Part shown: one piece after another, positions 1 to 10,852 of the stretch
How the letters are laid out: the number at the start of each line of letters is the position of its first letter
Position numbering within the stretch: the first letter of the stretch is position 1
Origin: Strigamia acuminata
Lineage: Eukaryota > Arthropoda > Chilopoda > Geophilomorpha > Linotaeniidae
NCBI GenBank assembly: GCA_949358305.1
Contig: OX442318.1
Span: 8,730,501 to 8,794,500 of the forward strand
Direction: 5' to 3'
DNA length: 64,000 nt
Made by a program: the position numbers and the translations under genes
Notes under the pieces: model-generated
Databases searched by the model: none
Seen by the model: only the letters and a program-made list of their open reading frames with translations
What the model was told of the DNA's origin: nothing

Positions 1-1250
1 GCCGTGCACGCCACACTTGTAAGTTTGGCAAGCGGTAGCGCCTTTTACAGTAGGACCAACTACCAACTTCCAACTTCTTCGGAAGCGCCTTTTATCTTAG
101 GACCAACTTCCAACTTCTTCGGAAGCGCCTTTTATCTTAGGACCAACTTCCAACTTCTTCGGAAGCGCCTTTTATCTTAGGACCAACTTCCCTGGAAGCA
201 CCTTTTATCTTAGGATCAACTTCCTCCCAGACTCAATGCCAAAATGTAAAAAACGTTATTATTTGTTCCTTTTTCCTTAATGAGCGTAATGACCAAGACG
301 GGTTCCGAAACCAAAGATAATCACCTTTTTTGAACCACTTTGCCCATTGGTCAAATGCCAATTCGAGTTGCCAGTTCGTGTTGGTCAAATGCCAATTCGT
401 GAAAATCATTGAAATTCATTTCCCGGTTGGCGTGTCCCCCCCCTGGGACGTGTCCCCCCCCTGGGACGACTTGACTTAGTCAAATGTGCCTGTAAGTGTG
501 TGGTCACTTTTACCCGGTTTTTCCTAACATCTACGGAAGGTCCTTCTGGGCAGGACCGTCCTCCCAGTCTATTGATCACCAGCTCAAGCACAAACGCAAG
601 CTAGTTTAACACAAATTAGCATTACTCGAGCTGAGTTCTTTTTGTGCCAATGTGTGAAGCCAAGTGTAATCACCTTTTCAACATTATTCTTCCATTTGGG
701 TAATTCACAGCATGTCCCTCGTTTAAATTCTATTGCTGCTACCCGTGAAAATCACTTGACCGTGCACGCCACACGTGTAAGTTTGGCAAGCGGAAGCGCC
801 TTTTACTTTAGGACCAACTTCCCTGGAAGCGCCTTTTATCATAGGACCAACTTCCTCCCAGACTCAATGCCAAAATGTGAAAAACATCATTACTTGCAAT
901 TTGCGGGATCCATCCATTGCTTTTTACGCCAATGTTCGAAGCCAAGTGTAATCACCTTTTCAACATTACTCTTCCATTTGGGTAATTCACAGCACGTCCC
1001 TCGATTGAGTTCTATTGCTGAAACCCGTGAAAATCACTTGACCGAGCACGCCACACGTGTTAGTTTGGCAGAAGTGGTAGCGCCTTTTACCGTAGGACCA
1101 ACTACCAACTTCTTCGGAAGCGCCTTTTATCTTAGGACCAACTTCCCCGGAAGCACCTTTTATCTTAGGATCAACTTCCTCCCAGACTCAATGCCAAAAT
1201 GTGAAAAACATCTTTACTTGCAATTTGTGGGTTCCATCCATTGCTGTCGA
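1..1250. repeat. Three diverged copies of a ~290-bp repeat with internal 40-bp tandem units
   Basis: Related blocks start near 1 (partial), 655 and 945. Each runs through the same phrases, ending in repeated GGACCAACTTCC and GGAAGCGCCTTTTA motifs. Near 79-190 the ~40-bp subunit is tandemly repeated about three times. The 311-codon open frame at 642-1577 runs through two of these repeats and shows no domain, so I do not call it a gene. Bases 300-600 are unique, with a run of pyrimidine-rich sequence and no recognisable feature. Confidence 0.7.
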
Positions 1251-2830
1251 AAGAAACAAATAAAAATAAACATTAAACAAATTACTTTTAGAAATCTGCG
1301 GCGTGTGGAACAGGCAGCAAGCGGTCGATCATTAGATTCATGCGCTTCTTTGCATATTGCGGATCAAATTCGTGTTTCCAGATCGTCACCTGGAGACACG
1401 AATTCGATCAAAGACAATGCAAAACCTTTATTCTTGACACTTTTGCCGACATTCTTACAACGACGTTATATACACAAATCGGTCTCCAAACGGCAGCAAT
1501 TAATTTCCCTGAAAAGAGAAAAAAAAATAAAAACAAACAAAAACAACTTACTAATGGCAAAACATCCACCGACATAATGCCATGCAAATAACATTACGTG
1601 TCCCAATTGTTTTTTTTTACGTACGCATGATATAACATTAAGCCAGTATGAAAAATAAACTTCTAAAATATTGCATCGACCTGCAAAAAGACAAAATCGT
1701 GACGCGCGCTTGAAAACATTCCATGCCCCAACCCCAACCCAACTATATTAAAATTCAATTGAAAACAATTCTGCATTTCTTCCATCATTACATTGAGCCT
1801 GTAGGAAAAATTATTAAATTTCTTTTCAAATTTTAGTAATCAACAAGTATTTCTTAATTCGTATTCACGAAATTTTTCTCAATTTACCAAATTGGTTGCC
1901 AATGGTTGCTGCTATTCTAGGCCGTCACGCTGCTCTTCTTCCTACAATGCAGTCTCGTTCTTATTTCCTGTCTTACGATCGGACTTACAACCAAGTTACG
2001 TTACTTCTGGGTAACGAATCGGAATACCTCTGGAAAGAGAAAAAAAATAAAAATAAATAAACCAATAATTTATTAATGTCAAATTAAAAACAAGTATGGC
2101 CGTGCAGGAACTTTACATAAATAAAAGACGCCTCAAATCTGTAGAAAAAATAAATTACTTTTGCAATTTTAGTATTCATAAGCCTATCTTATTTTATTTC
2201 ACATTTAATTCGAAGCGAAATTTATTTACCCAAGTGTGTGTGCTGATGAAAGCACTCAGCCACGATTTGTTCGAATTACTAAGTTTCTTGAAAATTAAAA
2301 ATTAAAAATGCCAAAATTCATTAAGGAATTTCCTAAAATATTGATAAATTTGAAAAGTGCACTTACCAATCGACATTTTGAAGCTCAGGAAACTTAATTC
2401 CTCAGTAAGGTGAAAATTGAGTTGTTAATAATGGCGGGAGATTTGATTCCACCGTGGTCCGCCTTCTGTTAGAAAAAAAACTAAAAATGCCAAAAATCGT
2501 TAATTATGTCGCTGTTTTTCAACAATTCTGGAACATTTACAATCTTAAATGTAATTTAAGATAAAGAAACTCACCGAGGAGATGGCTGAAGATAAATTCT
2601 AAATGTACCACCCAATGGTTGCCAGACGCGTCAGACTACATACTGTTCTACTTCCCACAATGCAATCTGTGATTGGCTCAGAACTAAGCCACTTCTCCGC
2701 ATGGGCATGATCTTTCCCATCAAAACTAGGATATTATGAACTTGATATTATTATTATTATTACAACCTCAACTGCCATGTTTGAATTCAGGGATCTTTTA
2801 CTGTTGCTGTTCTAGGCATTCACGTCACGT
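1250..2830. other. AT-rich intergenic DNA with diverged repeat units
   Basis: No supported gene. The stretch contains early copies of a repeat motif (near 1890 and 2610, built around CCAATGGTTGC) that recurs between 8360 and 9560. Short open frames here are repeat translations. Confidence 0.5.
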
Positions 2831-3075
2831 CTCGCTGTTCTTCTTCCTAAAACGCAGTCTCGCTGCTCTTCTTCCTAAAACGCAGTCTCGCTGCTCTTCT
2901 TCCTAAAACGCAGTCTCGCTGCTCTTCTTCCTAAAACGCAGTCTCGCTTTCTTCTTCCTAAAACGCAGTCTCGCTGCTCTTCTTCCTAAAACGCGGTCTC
3001 GCTGCTCTTCTTCCTACAATGTAGTCTCACCGTTCTTCTTCCTACAATGTAGTCTCACTTCTTCTCTTACTTCCT
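2831..3075. repeat. 28-bp tandem minisatellite
   Basis: About eight copies of a 28-bp unit containing CTTCTTCCTAAAACGCAGTC, drifting toward CTACAATGTAGTC in the last copies. The same pyrimidine-rich word occurs singly near 1930 and 9540, so the array looks like a local expansion of part of the larger dispersed repeat. Confidence 0.85.
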
Positions 3076-3968
3076 GTTGTACTACAGTGAGTAAACCACC
3101 AGTAGTTCCGTGACTCCGAGTGACAAATCGACATAAAAAAAATCTCGCTGGAGTAAAAATATAAAAAAAAAATAAACAAATAATTTATTAATGATAAAAA
3201 CATTTGACAAAAATCTTGACGCACACTTGAAAACATTTGATGCCCCAAACCAACTACGAGTATTACTATTCAATTGAAAACCTTTATGCATTCCCTTCCA
3301 AGCAAGTATCGCCATGCAGAATCACTACATAAAGAAGGGGCGCATCAAATCTTTACAATAAGCTTATAGAAAAAATAAATCTCTTTTAAAATTTTAATAT
3401 TCAACCAGCTTATCTTAATTCGTATTGAATTTGAGACGGAATTTACCTCGATTTATAAAGTGATTAAGTTGTAAATAATGAATTTTTTAAGACTTACTTA
3501 CACAAATGTGTGTTTGTGCATTTTGCTCGTCGAACTCGAACGTGATGTCGACGAAGGCCAATTGTGGTGTCGTTATTGTGACTGTATAATTGGATGTTTA
3601 ATCTGAAATAAAGAGGTAAGCAAATTAAATGCACAATTTTCACAAAAATATTTTAAAAAATAAATTCTCAAAGAAAAATATATATTTTTATTAACATTTT
3701 TCTTGTTTTTCCTTTTCTCTATCATTATTCATGTAAAATTCCAAATTGTTCTTGCAATTCTAATCGGGCTGAAAGTTTTAGGTGAATAAAATTTTTAAAA
3801 AAAATCAATATTTCAATTTTGTTCGTGCTTTTACAACTGTTTAACCTCAATAACACACATTTTTAAACTTTTTACGTTTACAGATGGCAGCTGTCAGTTT
3901 ACAATAGATGCTTCGCTGCATCACAAATTAGTAAATGTACGATGTTTCACTTTTTTTCGAAGGTTTAC

Positions 3969-5962
3969 TATGGTGGCCCAGAAGGGCCATCGTAATTTGT
4001 TTAAAAATAGAAAAATTTACACGTGGCCCAAGAGGGCCATCGGCCCAGGAGGGCCAAAAAAATAAAAAACTTCAAAAATGAAACAATTTCAAAATTTTGG
4101 AAAAGCCGTGGCCCAGGAGGGCCATCGACCCAGAAGGGCCACCCAAATTTTTTTCATTTTTGATAAAATATCCACGTGGCCCAGGAGGGCCATCGGCCCA
4201 GAAGGGCCAAAAAAATAAAAAATTTCAAAAATAAAATTTTTTTGAAATTTTTGAAAAGCCGTGGCCCAGGAAGGCCATCGACCCAGAAGGGCCATCAAAA
4301 TTTTTTCTATTTATTGGAAAAAAGTCCACGTGGCCCAAGAGGGCCATGGGACCAGGAGGGCCATCGGCCCAGGAGGGCCAAAAAAATAAAAAATTTCAGA
4401 AATGAAATTTTTTGGAAATTTTTCATTTTTTACTTTTTTGGCCCTCCTGGGCCGATGGCCCTCCTGGGCCACGTGTAAATTTTTCTATTTATTAGAAAAA
4501 AGTCCACGTGGCCCAGGAGGGCCATCGGACCAGAAGGGCCAAAGTCCCAAAACACCTCAAGATGATCCAAAAACTTCCCACAAACATAAAAACACCACCG
4601 AAATGGCTAAATCGCCGTGCACCGTGAGCCAGTTGGGCGGCGTGACAGAGCCCGGTGCGCCGCATCAAACGTCTTGGCCCGGCCAAGCGTCGAATTCGTC
4701 GTTTTGTTCGTCGCGGACTCCGGTTTTCGACGACTGGAGTTTCGGGAGTCCCGTGAATTCCGTGAACGGGTCGGGTAACCCTGGTTTCGCGTTTGGCGGG
4801 GTCCACGAGTACTTTGCGCAGCCGCAATATCAACATTCGCCCGATTCGGGTGTGGATGCGGGCAACAGTCGCCTGATTCGAGCGACGGGGTTTCGGGCTT
4901 GGCGTGTGCGGATCATCATCGAGTGTTGGCGGGGAGTCAGGATTGCGGCTCGGGGCTCGTGCAACACGGATTGAGGCCGCAGATGATGCGTGGTTCGTAT
5001 GATTGGATGAAAAAAGCGTCGTATATGACACAATTGAGATTTTCAGTCGTTTGAAATGCATTTTAAAACGTACAAAGTCACCTTTTTCTTGGGTTTTTAT
5101 GTTTTAGACGTTTTATTTGATGTTTTAAGCCATTTTTCGTACTCTATTTTTACATTTTTTGAATGATTTAGCCATTTCGGTGGTGTTTTTATGTTTGTGG
5201 GAAGTTTTTGAATCATCTTGAGGTGTTTTGGGACTTTGGCCCTTCTGGTCCGATGGCCCTCCTGGGCCACGTGGACTTTTTTCCAATAATTAGAAAAATT
5301 TACACGTGGCCCAGGAGGGCCATCGGCCCAGGAGGGCCAAAAAAATAAAAAATGAAAAATTTCAAAAAAATTTCATTTCTGAAATTTTTTATTTTTTTGG
5401 CCCTCCTGGGCCGATGGCCCTCCTGGTCCCATGGCCCTCCTGGGCCACGTGGACTTTTTTCCAATAAATAGAAAAAATTTCGATGGCCCTTCTGGGTCAA
5501 TGGCCCTCCTGGGCCACGGCTTTTCAAAAATTTCAAAAAAATTTCATTTTTGAAATTTTTTATTTTTTTGGCCCTTCTGGGCCGATGGCCCTCCTGGGCC
5601 ACGTGGATATTTTATCAAAAATAAAAAAAATTTGGGTGGCCCTTCTGGGTCGATGGCCCTCCTGGGCCACGGCTTTTCCAAAATTTTGAAATTGTTTTAT
5701 TTTTGAAATTTTTTATTTTTTTGGCCCTTCTGGGCCGATGGCCCTCCTGGGCCACGTGGATATTTTATCAAAAATGAAAAAAATTTGGGTGGCCCTTCTG
5801 GGTCGATGGCCCTCCTGGGCCACGACTTTTCCAAAATTTTAAAATTGTTTCATTTTTGAAATTTTTTATTTTTTTGGCCCTCCTGGGCCGATGGCCCTCC
5901 TGGGCCACGTGTAAATTTTTCTATTTTTAAACAAATTACGATGGCCCTTCTGGGCCACCATA
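3969..5962. mobile_element. Fold-back (long inverted repeat) DNA transposon, non-autonomous
   Basis: The left arm (3969-4612) and right arm (about 5165-5962) are reverse complements. They start TATGGTGGCCCAG and end CTGGGCCACCATA. The arms are built of ~153-bp composite units of GGCCCAGGAGGGCC and GGCCCAGAAGGGCC words separated by AT-rich spacers, and each arm also contains an internally inverted segment. The element is flanked by the 6-bp direct repeat GTTTAC (3963-3968 and 5963-5968), which occurs once at the equivalent position of the empty duplicate near 7137. The ~550-bp loop is GC-richer and holds a gene fragment. No transposase is visible, so this would need enzyme in trans. Structurally it resembles FB/Galileo-type or Pack-type elements; the superfamily is not assigned. 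Confidence 0.88.
4603..5054 (+). pseudogene. Captured fragment of a caudal/Cdx-type homeobox gene (upstream of homeodomain)
   Basis: From an ATG at 4603, lying in the arm end, an open frame reads a Ser/Gly/Pro-rich protein with DDWSFGSPVNS-like and YQHSPDSG motifs. The frame then has to shift near 4869 to continue as SPDSSDGVSG, ending in SGLVQHGLRPQ and the hexapeptide region YDWMKKASYMTQ. In Caudal proteins of arthropods a YDWMKK/YEWMRK hexapeptide sits just before the homeodomain, usually preceded by a Leu-Arg-Pro stretch, which fits closely. The homeodomain itself is absent and the frame ends at 5054 after a few unrelated residues, as if the capture stopped at an exon end. The frameshift and missing DNA-binding domain argue for a dead copy. 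Any other hexapeptide-bearing Hox/ParaHox protein is the main alternative. Confidence 0.62.
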
Positions 5963-7403
5963 GTTTACTTTAAAATAAATTGATAATCTATTGTTAAAAG
6001 TATTTCAAAACTTTACAGAAATTTTTTTAACAACATATTGTAAAGACAGTATGTACTCATGTAAACATCGGATAAAATAATGTAAAAACGTCTAGAATCG
6101 GGTTCAAACCGTGTAAAATCGTGCTACATTGGGTTCAAACAGTATAAGAATGCGCAAAAACATGACAAAATGATTAAAATCGAAAAAAGAATCGATAAAA
6201 CTGTAAGCCGTATTAAAAACGAGAGGACACCACGTTAAACCAGTTGGAAAAAATAAATTTCTTTTAAAAATTTATTATTCATAAGTAATATCTTAATTCA
6301 CATTTAATTTGAAGCAAAATTTATTCACCCAAGTAAATGTGCTCATAAACAGACTCGTTCGAATTCAGCAAGTTTCGTAAAAATTACAAATACCGAAATT
6401 CATTCAATTATTTCCTAAAAACCTCAATAACACACGTTTTTAAATCTTTCTACAGTCCCTCCAAGCAAGTATCGCCGTGCAGGATCACTACATAAAGAAG
6501 GGGCGCCTCAAATCTTTACAATAAGCTTTTAGAAAAAATAAATATCTTTTAAAATTTTAATATTCAACCAGCATATCTTAATTCGTATTGAATTTGAGAC
6601 GGAATTTACCTCGATTTATAAAGTGATTAAGTTGTAAATAATGAATTTTTTAAGATTTACTTACACAAGTGTGTGTTTGTGCATTTCCTCGTCGAACTCG
6701 AACATGTCGACGAAGGCCAATTGTGGTGTCATTATTGCGGCTGTATAATTGGATATTTAATCTGAAATAAAGAGGAAAGCAAATTAAATACATAATTTAC
6801 ACAAAAATATTTTAAATAATAAATTTTCAAAGAAAAATATATATTTTTATTAATATTTTTCTTATTTTTCCTTTTCTCCCCCATTATTCATGTAAAATTC
6901 CAAATTGTTCTTGCAATTCTAATCGGGCTGGAAGTTTTACTTGTAGGTGAATAAAAGTTTTCAAAAAATCAATTTTTTAATTTTTTTCGTGCTTTTACAA
7001 CTGTTTAACCTCAATAACACACGTTTTTAAACTTTTTACGTTGTCAGACGACAGCTGTCAGTTAACACTAGATGCTTCACTGCATCACAAATTAACAAAT
7101 ACCGCACATGATGTTTTTTGGTTTAACTTTGAAAAAGTTTACTTTAAAATAATGTGAAACTATTGTTAAAAGGTATTTCAATACTTTTCAAGAATTTTTT
7201 AATAAATTATTATAAAAACGTGTGAACTCATGTAAAATTCGGATAGAATAAAAATCGTGCTACACCAAGTTCAAACAGTGTAAAATCGTGCTTTATCGGG
7301 TTCAAACAGTGTAAGAATGCTCACAAACATGACAAAATGATTAAAATCGAAAGAAAAAAATCGAAAAAATTTATTATAAACCGGAGGAAACCACATTAAA
7401 CTA

Positions 7404-7713
7404 CAGTCCGCGCACGGTATCTTGATGCTAAATTCGTACTGCGCATCCCATTTTGCGCAGACGATTGTCTAATTCCATTGTCTAATATTAGGCCTATTAA
7501 TGCGAAAATAAGGTAAATAAACAAAAATATTTTGGTACTACGCTGTAAATTACTTTTAATTATGACTTTATTGTTGTTTATTTACTTTATTTTAGCATTA
7601 TTAGGCCTAATATTAGGCTTAATACTGCTAAATAACAACTGAAATTAGAAAATCGTCTGCGCAGAATGGGATGCGCAGTACGAATTTAGCATCAAGATAC
7701 CGTGCACGGACTA
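7404..7713. mobile_element. 310-bp MITE with ~70-bp TIRs and TA target site
   Basis: The ends read CAGTCCGCGCACGG and, inverted, TAGTCCGTGCACGG. The arms match for about 70 bp (GGTATCTTGATGCTAAATTC and beyond), and the element is flanked by TA. There is no coding capacity. A Tc1/mariner-type non-autonomous element is the likely class. A diverged solo end of the same family is visible near 30250-30281. Confidence 0.85.
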
Positions 7714-7773
7714 TAGTAGGGGAAAAAAATTTATTTTGTAAATTTAATATTCATAAGCAATATTGGCTGTTGA

Positions 7774-8063
7774 TCACTTCTGTCCCAATGTTTGCCATTG
7801 TTAGGTCAGGTTAGGTCAGGTTAGGTCAGATTAGGTCAGGTCAGGTCAGGTTAGGTCAGGTTAGGTCAGGTTAGGTCAGGTCAGGTCAGGTTAGGTCAGG
7901 TTAGGTCAGGTCAGGTCAGGGCAGGTCAGGTCAGGTCAGGTCAGGTCAGGTCAGGTTAGGTCAGGTTAGGTCAGGTTAGGTCAGGTTAGGTCAGGTCAGG
8001 TCAGGTTAGGTCAGGTTAGGTGCTGCAACACAGTGAAAACACGAAACATTGGGGCAGAAGTGA
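7774..8063. mobile_element. TIR element whose core is a TTAGGTCAGG satellite
   Basis: The outer 20 bp are inverted copies (TCACTTCTGTCCCAATGTTT against TTCACTTCTGCCCCAATGTT). Everything between them (about 7800-8030) is a tandem array of TTAGGTCAGG with variants TCAGGTCAGG. The unit resembles the arthropod telomere repeat TTAGG interleaved with TCAGG. No ORF. Confidence 0.75.
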
Positions 8064-8099
8064 ACTACAACTGCAATATCTTAATTCATATTTAATTTG

Positions 8100-9600
8100 A
8101 GGCAAAATTTATTCATCTAGTTTCGTAAAAATTAAAAACACTGAAATGTTAAATTTTAAAACAGTACTTACCATTGTACAATTTGAAATTCCTATCAAGG
8201 AGGAGTGGATGACTCCGAATTGAGTTGCGAAAAAATGGCGGTGAGATTTGATTTCAGAATGGTTCGCCTTCTAAATCCTAAAAATATCAAAATTTGTTAA
8301 ATTATTCTGCAGTTTTTCGACAATTCTTGAACATTTACAATCTTAAATATAGTTTAAGATATACAAACTCAAATTTCCCTCCTCGAAATGAGTGGATGGC
8401 TGTGGATTAATTCTAAATACACCACCCAATGGTTGCTGTTGTCTAACCATCGCGTCAGAATATGTTCTTTATCCCATAATGCACACTTGATTCTTACTTC
8501 CGGTTGCTGTGATTGGCTGAGAACCAAGCCACTAATGCGCATGCGTGACTGTCCCCATTACCACTAGTCCACTACCACCCACCGTGATGTTATTATTGTG
8601 AACCCCACAGAAATTTCTTTCAATTCAGCCATTTTGAAACAGTTTGTTTTTCAAAAATTAAAAATATCGCAATTCAATAAACCATTCCTTAAAATATTGT
8701 TAAATTTGAGAAATGTACTTACCAAACCATATTATGAACATGAGCAAACTTCATTTTTCATCTGGATGTTATAGCGGGACTGAGGATTCAATTCTTCAAA
8801 ATGGCGGTGCAATTTGATTTCAACGTGGTCTGCATTCTTCTAAAGAACAGTTTGTTAAATTATTCAGTTGCACACAGTTCATTCTGAAACATTTATAATC
8901 TTAACTATGGTTGAAAAGAAGCAATTTGTATTTCCCACTTTGAAATCATTCTAAACATACTGACCAATGGTTGCTCATGTCGTGGCCATCGCGTCAGCTC
9001 ACATCGCACTGTTCTTCTTCCCACAAGCGACTACTGCGCATGTGCGCGACTACTGCGCATGTGCGTGACTACCACGTACCGGTTTCAACGTGATGTTAAT
9101 ATTATGAACCCCACAGAAATTTCTTTTAAATCAGCTATTTTGAAACAGTTTGTTTCTCAAAAATTAAAAAATATCGCGATTCAATAAGCCATTCTTTAAA
9201 ATATTGTTAAATTTGGAAAATAAACTTACAAATTTGTGTTTTGAACATCTAGGAACTTCATTTTTCATCATGAAGTGGTGGATGGCTGAAAATCAAATCT
9301 CTGATAATGGCGGCGAGGTGTGTGATTCGCCTTCTGTTTAAAAAAAAACTGAAAATGCCAAAATTGGTTTAAATATTCCGCTGTTTTTCAACAATTCTGG
9401 AACATTTCCTATCTTAAATATAGTTTAAGATAAACAAAGTCAAATTCCCACCTCAAAACGATTGGATGGCTGAAGATTGATTCTAAATATACAGGCCAAT
9501 GGTTGCTGCTGTCGTAGTACATCGTCAGATCACCTCCTGCCAGATCTTGTTCTTCTTCCCATAATGCATTGCGCGATCTGTACTGTGGCTCTAGTTACTA
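8100..9600. repeat. Array of ~500-600-bp diverged repeats
   Basis: At least three units (near 8130-8640, 8650-9120 and 9170-9600) share ordered blocks: an AAAATATTG(T)TAAATTTG block, a minus-strand TCG-ATT-GGTAAGT-like block, an AATGGCGG block, a GGATGGCTG block and a CCAATGGTTGCT block. Earlier units lie near 2309-2740. The conserved order of a donor-like site and CCAAT-like boxes could reflect amplified promoter/first-exon DNA, but no coding exon is recognised. Confidence 0.6.
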
Positions 9601-10016
9601 TATACACTACGGTAGTTAACCAGTTTCTATGGCAACCGCCGTTGAATTTTGTTGTATCGCATTTCTGTTGCATTTAAAAGGTGTTAAACTTTCTCAACAC
9701 TAAAAACGTGGTAGCAGGTGATTTTTAAAGGTAAAGGAAAGTCCATTAATTACGTGTTTTCTTTGTACTAATGTAATTTTTTTCCCATTTATAGTTCTGC
9801 GCAAACGTGTAACGAAAGTTAGGCCTAACTGATCGAATGACATTCTTGATCACCAGGACTCCTTTCGACTGGATTTTTGTAAATTAATTTGTTAATTTGA
9901 GTGCTGGGTGAAATCGAAGTTAATTAATAACCTTTTTTTGAAATTCCAGATTTAGTTTATTTCGGCGTCCTTAGCATACGAGAAACATCAAACGTGCTAC
10001 TTTACTGAAGCAAAGA

Positions 10017-10541
10017 ATGCAGAGAAAGCGTCAGGATTATAGTTGCAATCTGTGTGATTATTCGTGTTCATATCATTCGGGATTGAAACAGCACAAGCTT
10101 AAGCACACGGGTGAAAAGCCTATCAAATGCCAAAAATGTTCACATTCCTTTGGGACTAAATCAAACCTAACTGTCCACATGCGAATTCACAGTGAAGAAA
10201 AACCATTCAAGTGCCATTTATGCGCTTATTCCTCTACACAACGTGGGAATTTGAAAGTGCATTTATTAACCCATAGTAGAGAAAAACCAAAACCATTCAA
10301 GTGCCATTTATGTGCTCATTTTTGTACACACAGTTGGGATTTAAAAGCGCATTTATTAACCCATACTGGAGAAAAACCATTCTTATGTCATGTGTGTGCT
10401 CATTCTTGTAGTCATAGAGGAAATTTGAAAGTGCATTTATTAACCCATGCTGGAGAAAAACCATTCTTGTGTCATGTGTGTGCTTATTCTTGTAGTCAGA
10501 AAGGGAATTTAGAGAGACATATTGCAACCCATACTGGTTAA
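10017..10541 (+). CDS. C2H2 zinc-finger protein, six fingers, single exon
   Basis: This 174-residue ORF encodes six tandem TFIIIA-type fingers joined by TGEKP-like linkers. They occupy roughly residues 7-29, 35-57, 63-85, 93-115, 121-143 and 149-171, each with C-x2-C and H-x3-H spacing. The linker between fingers 3 and 4 is lengthened (SREKPKP). Fingers 3-6 are close repeats of each other (CHLCA/CHVCA, LKVHLLTH), suggesting recent internal duplication. Proteins of this type bind DNA in the nucleus as transcription regulators; the target is unknown. No KRAB, ZAD or BTB domain is present. Immediately after the stop, the +1 frame (10540-10620) continues as a seventh finger (CHFCALSFERNDNLQ) that lacks its last histidine, so the C-terminus has been lost by frameshift. 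AATAAA-like signals lie near 10741. Confidence 0.8.
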   Translation: MQRKRQDYSCNLCDYSCSYHSGLKQHKLKHTGEKPIKCQKCSHSFGTKSNLTVHMRIHSEEKPFKCHLCAYSSTQRGNLKVHLLTHSREKPKPFKCHLCAHFCTHSWDLKAHLLTHTGEKPFLCHVCAHSCSHRGNLKVHLLTHAGEKPFLCHVCAYSCSQKGNLERHIATHTG

Positions 10542-10852
10542 AAAATATTTGTGTCATTTTTGTGCTTTATCTTTTGAGCGAAATGATAATTTGCAAACAA
10601 ATTTAAAAAAAAGCATACAATGCAAAAATCACATTATGTTCATATTTTGTAATTGTTAACATTTTAGTTTTGCTGTTTGTATACTTTTCTAACTTTATTT
10701 CCATTTTGTTCATGCATTGTTACAACTCAATTTAATATATTAATAAAATAAAATTTGTAGTTTTCGTTTATGTAAATTGACATAAAATACGAATTTATTC
10801 AATGATAATAATAATTTTGAATTCAATGGCACGAGATACAAGGCGTGTAAGT

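Larger units (their letters stand above)
3295..7400. repeat. ~950-bp tandem segmental duplication, first copy split by a transposon
   Basis: Copy A is 3295-3968 plus 5963-6240. Copy B is about 6465-7400. Both begin with the same AAGCAAGTATCGCC...TACATAAAGAAGGGGCGC text and run in parallel through a block with TGACAGCTGTCATC-like words to the GTTTAC target site and beyond. Copy A carries the fold-back element at that site and copy B does not, so copy B is an empty-site control. No gene is seen in either copy. Confidence 0.85.

Noticed and set aside
642-1577. 311-codon plus-strand ORF
   Set aside because: It runs through two copies of the ~290-bp dispersed repeat, so the translation is internally duplicated. 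There is no domain or start context.
4089-4478. ORFs with GRWPSWATAF and EGHRPRRAKK repeats in the fold-back arms (and 5300-5689)
   Set aside because: Translations of the GGCCCAGGAGGGCC repeat units in both directions; the same peptide appears in mirror-image positions of the inverted repeat.
7800-8030. Possible true telomere or CRISPR-like array
   Set aside because: Units are contiguous decamers without spacers, the array is only ~230 bp, and it is enclosed by inverted repeats inside a larger sequence.
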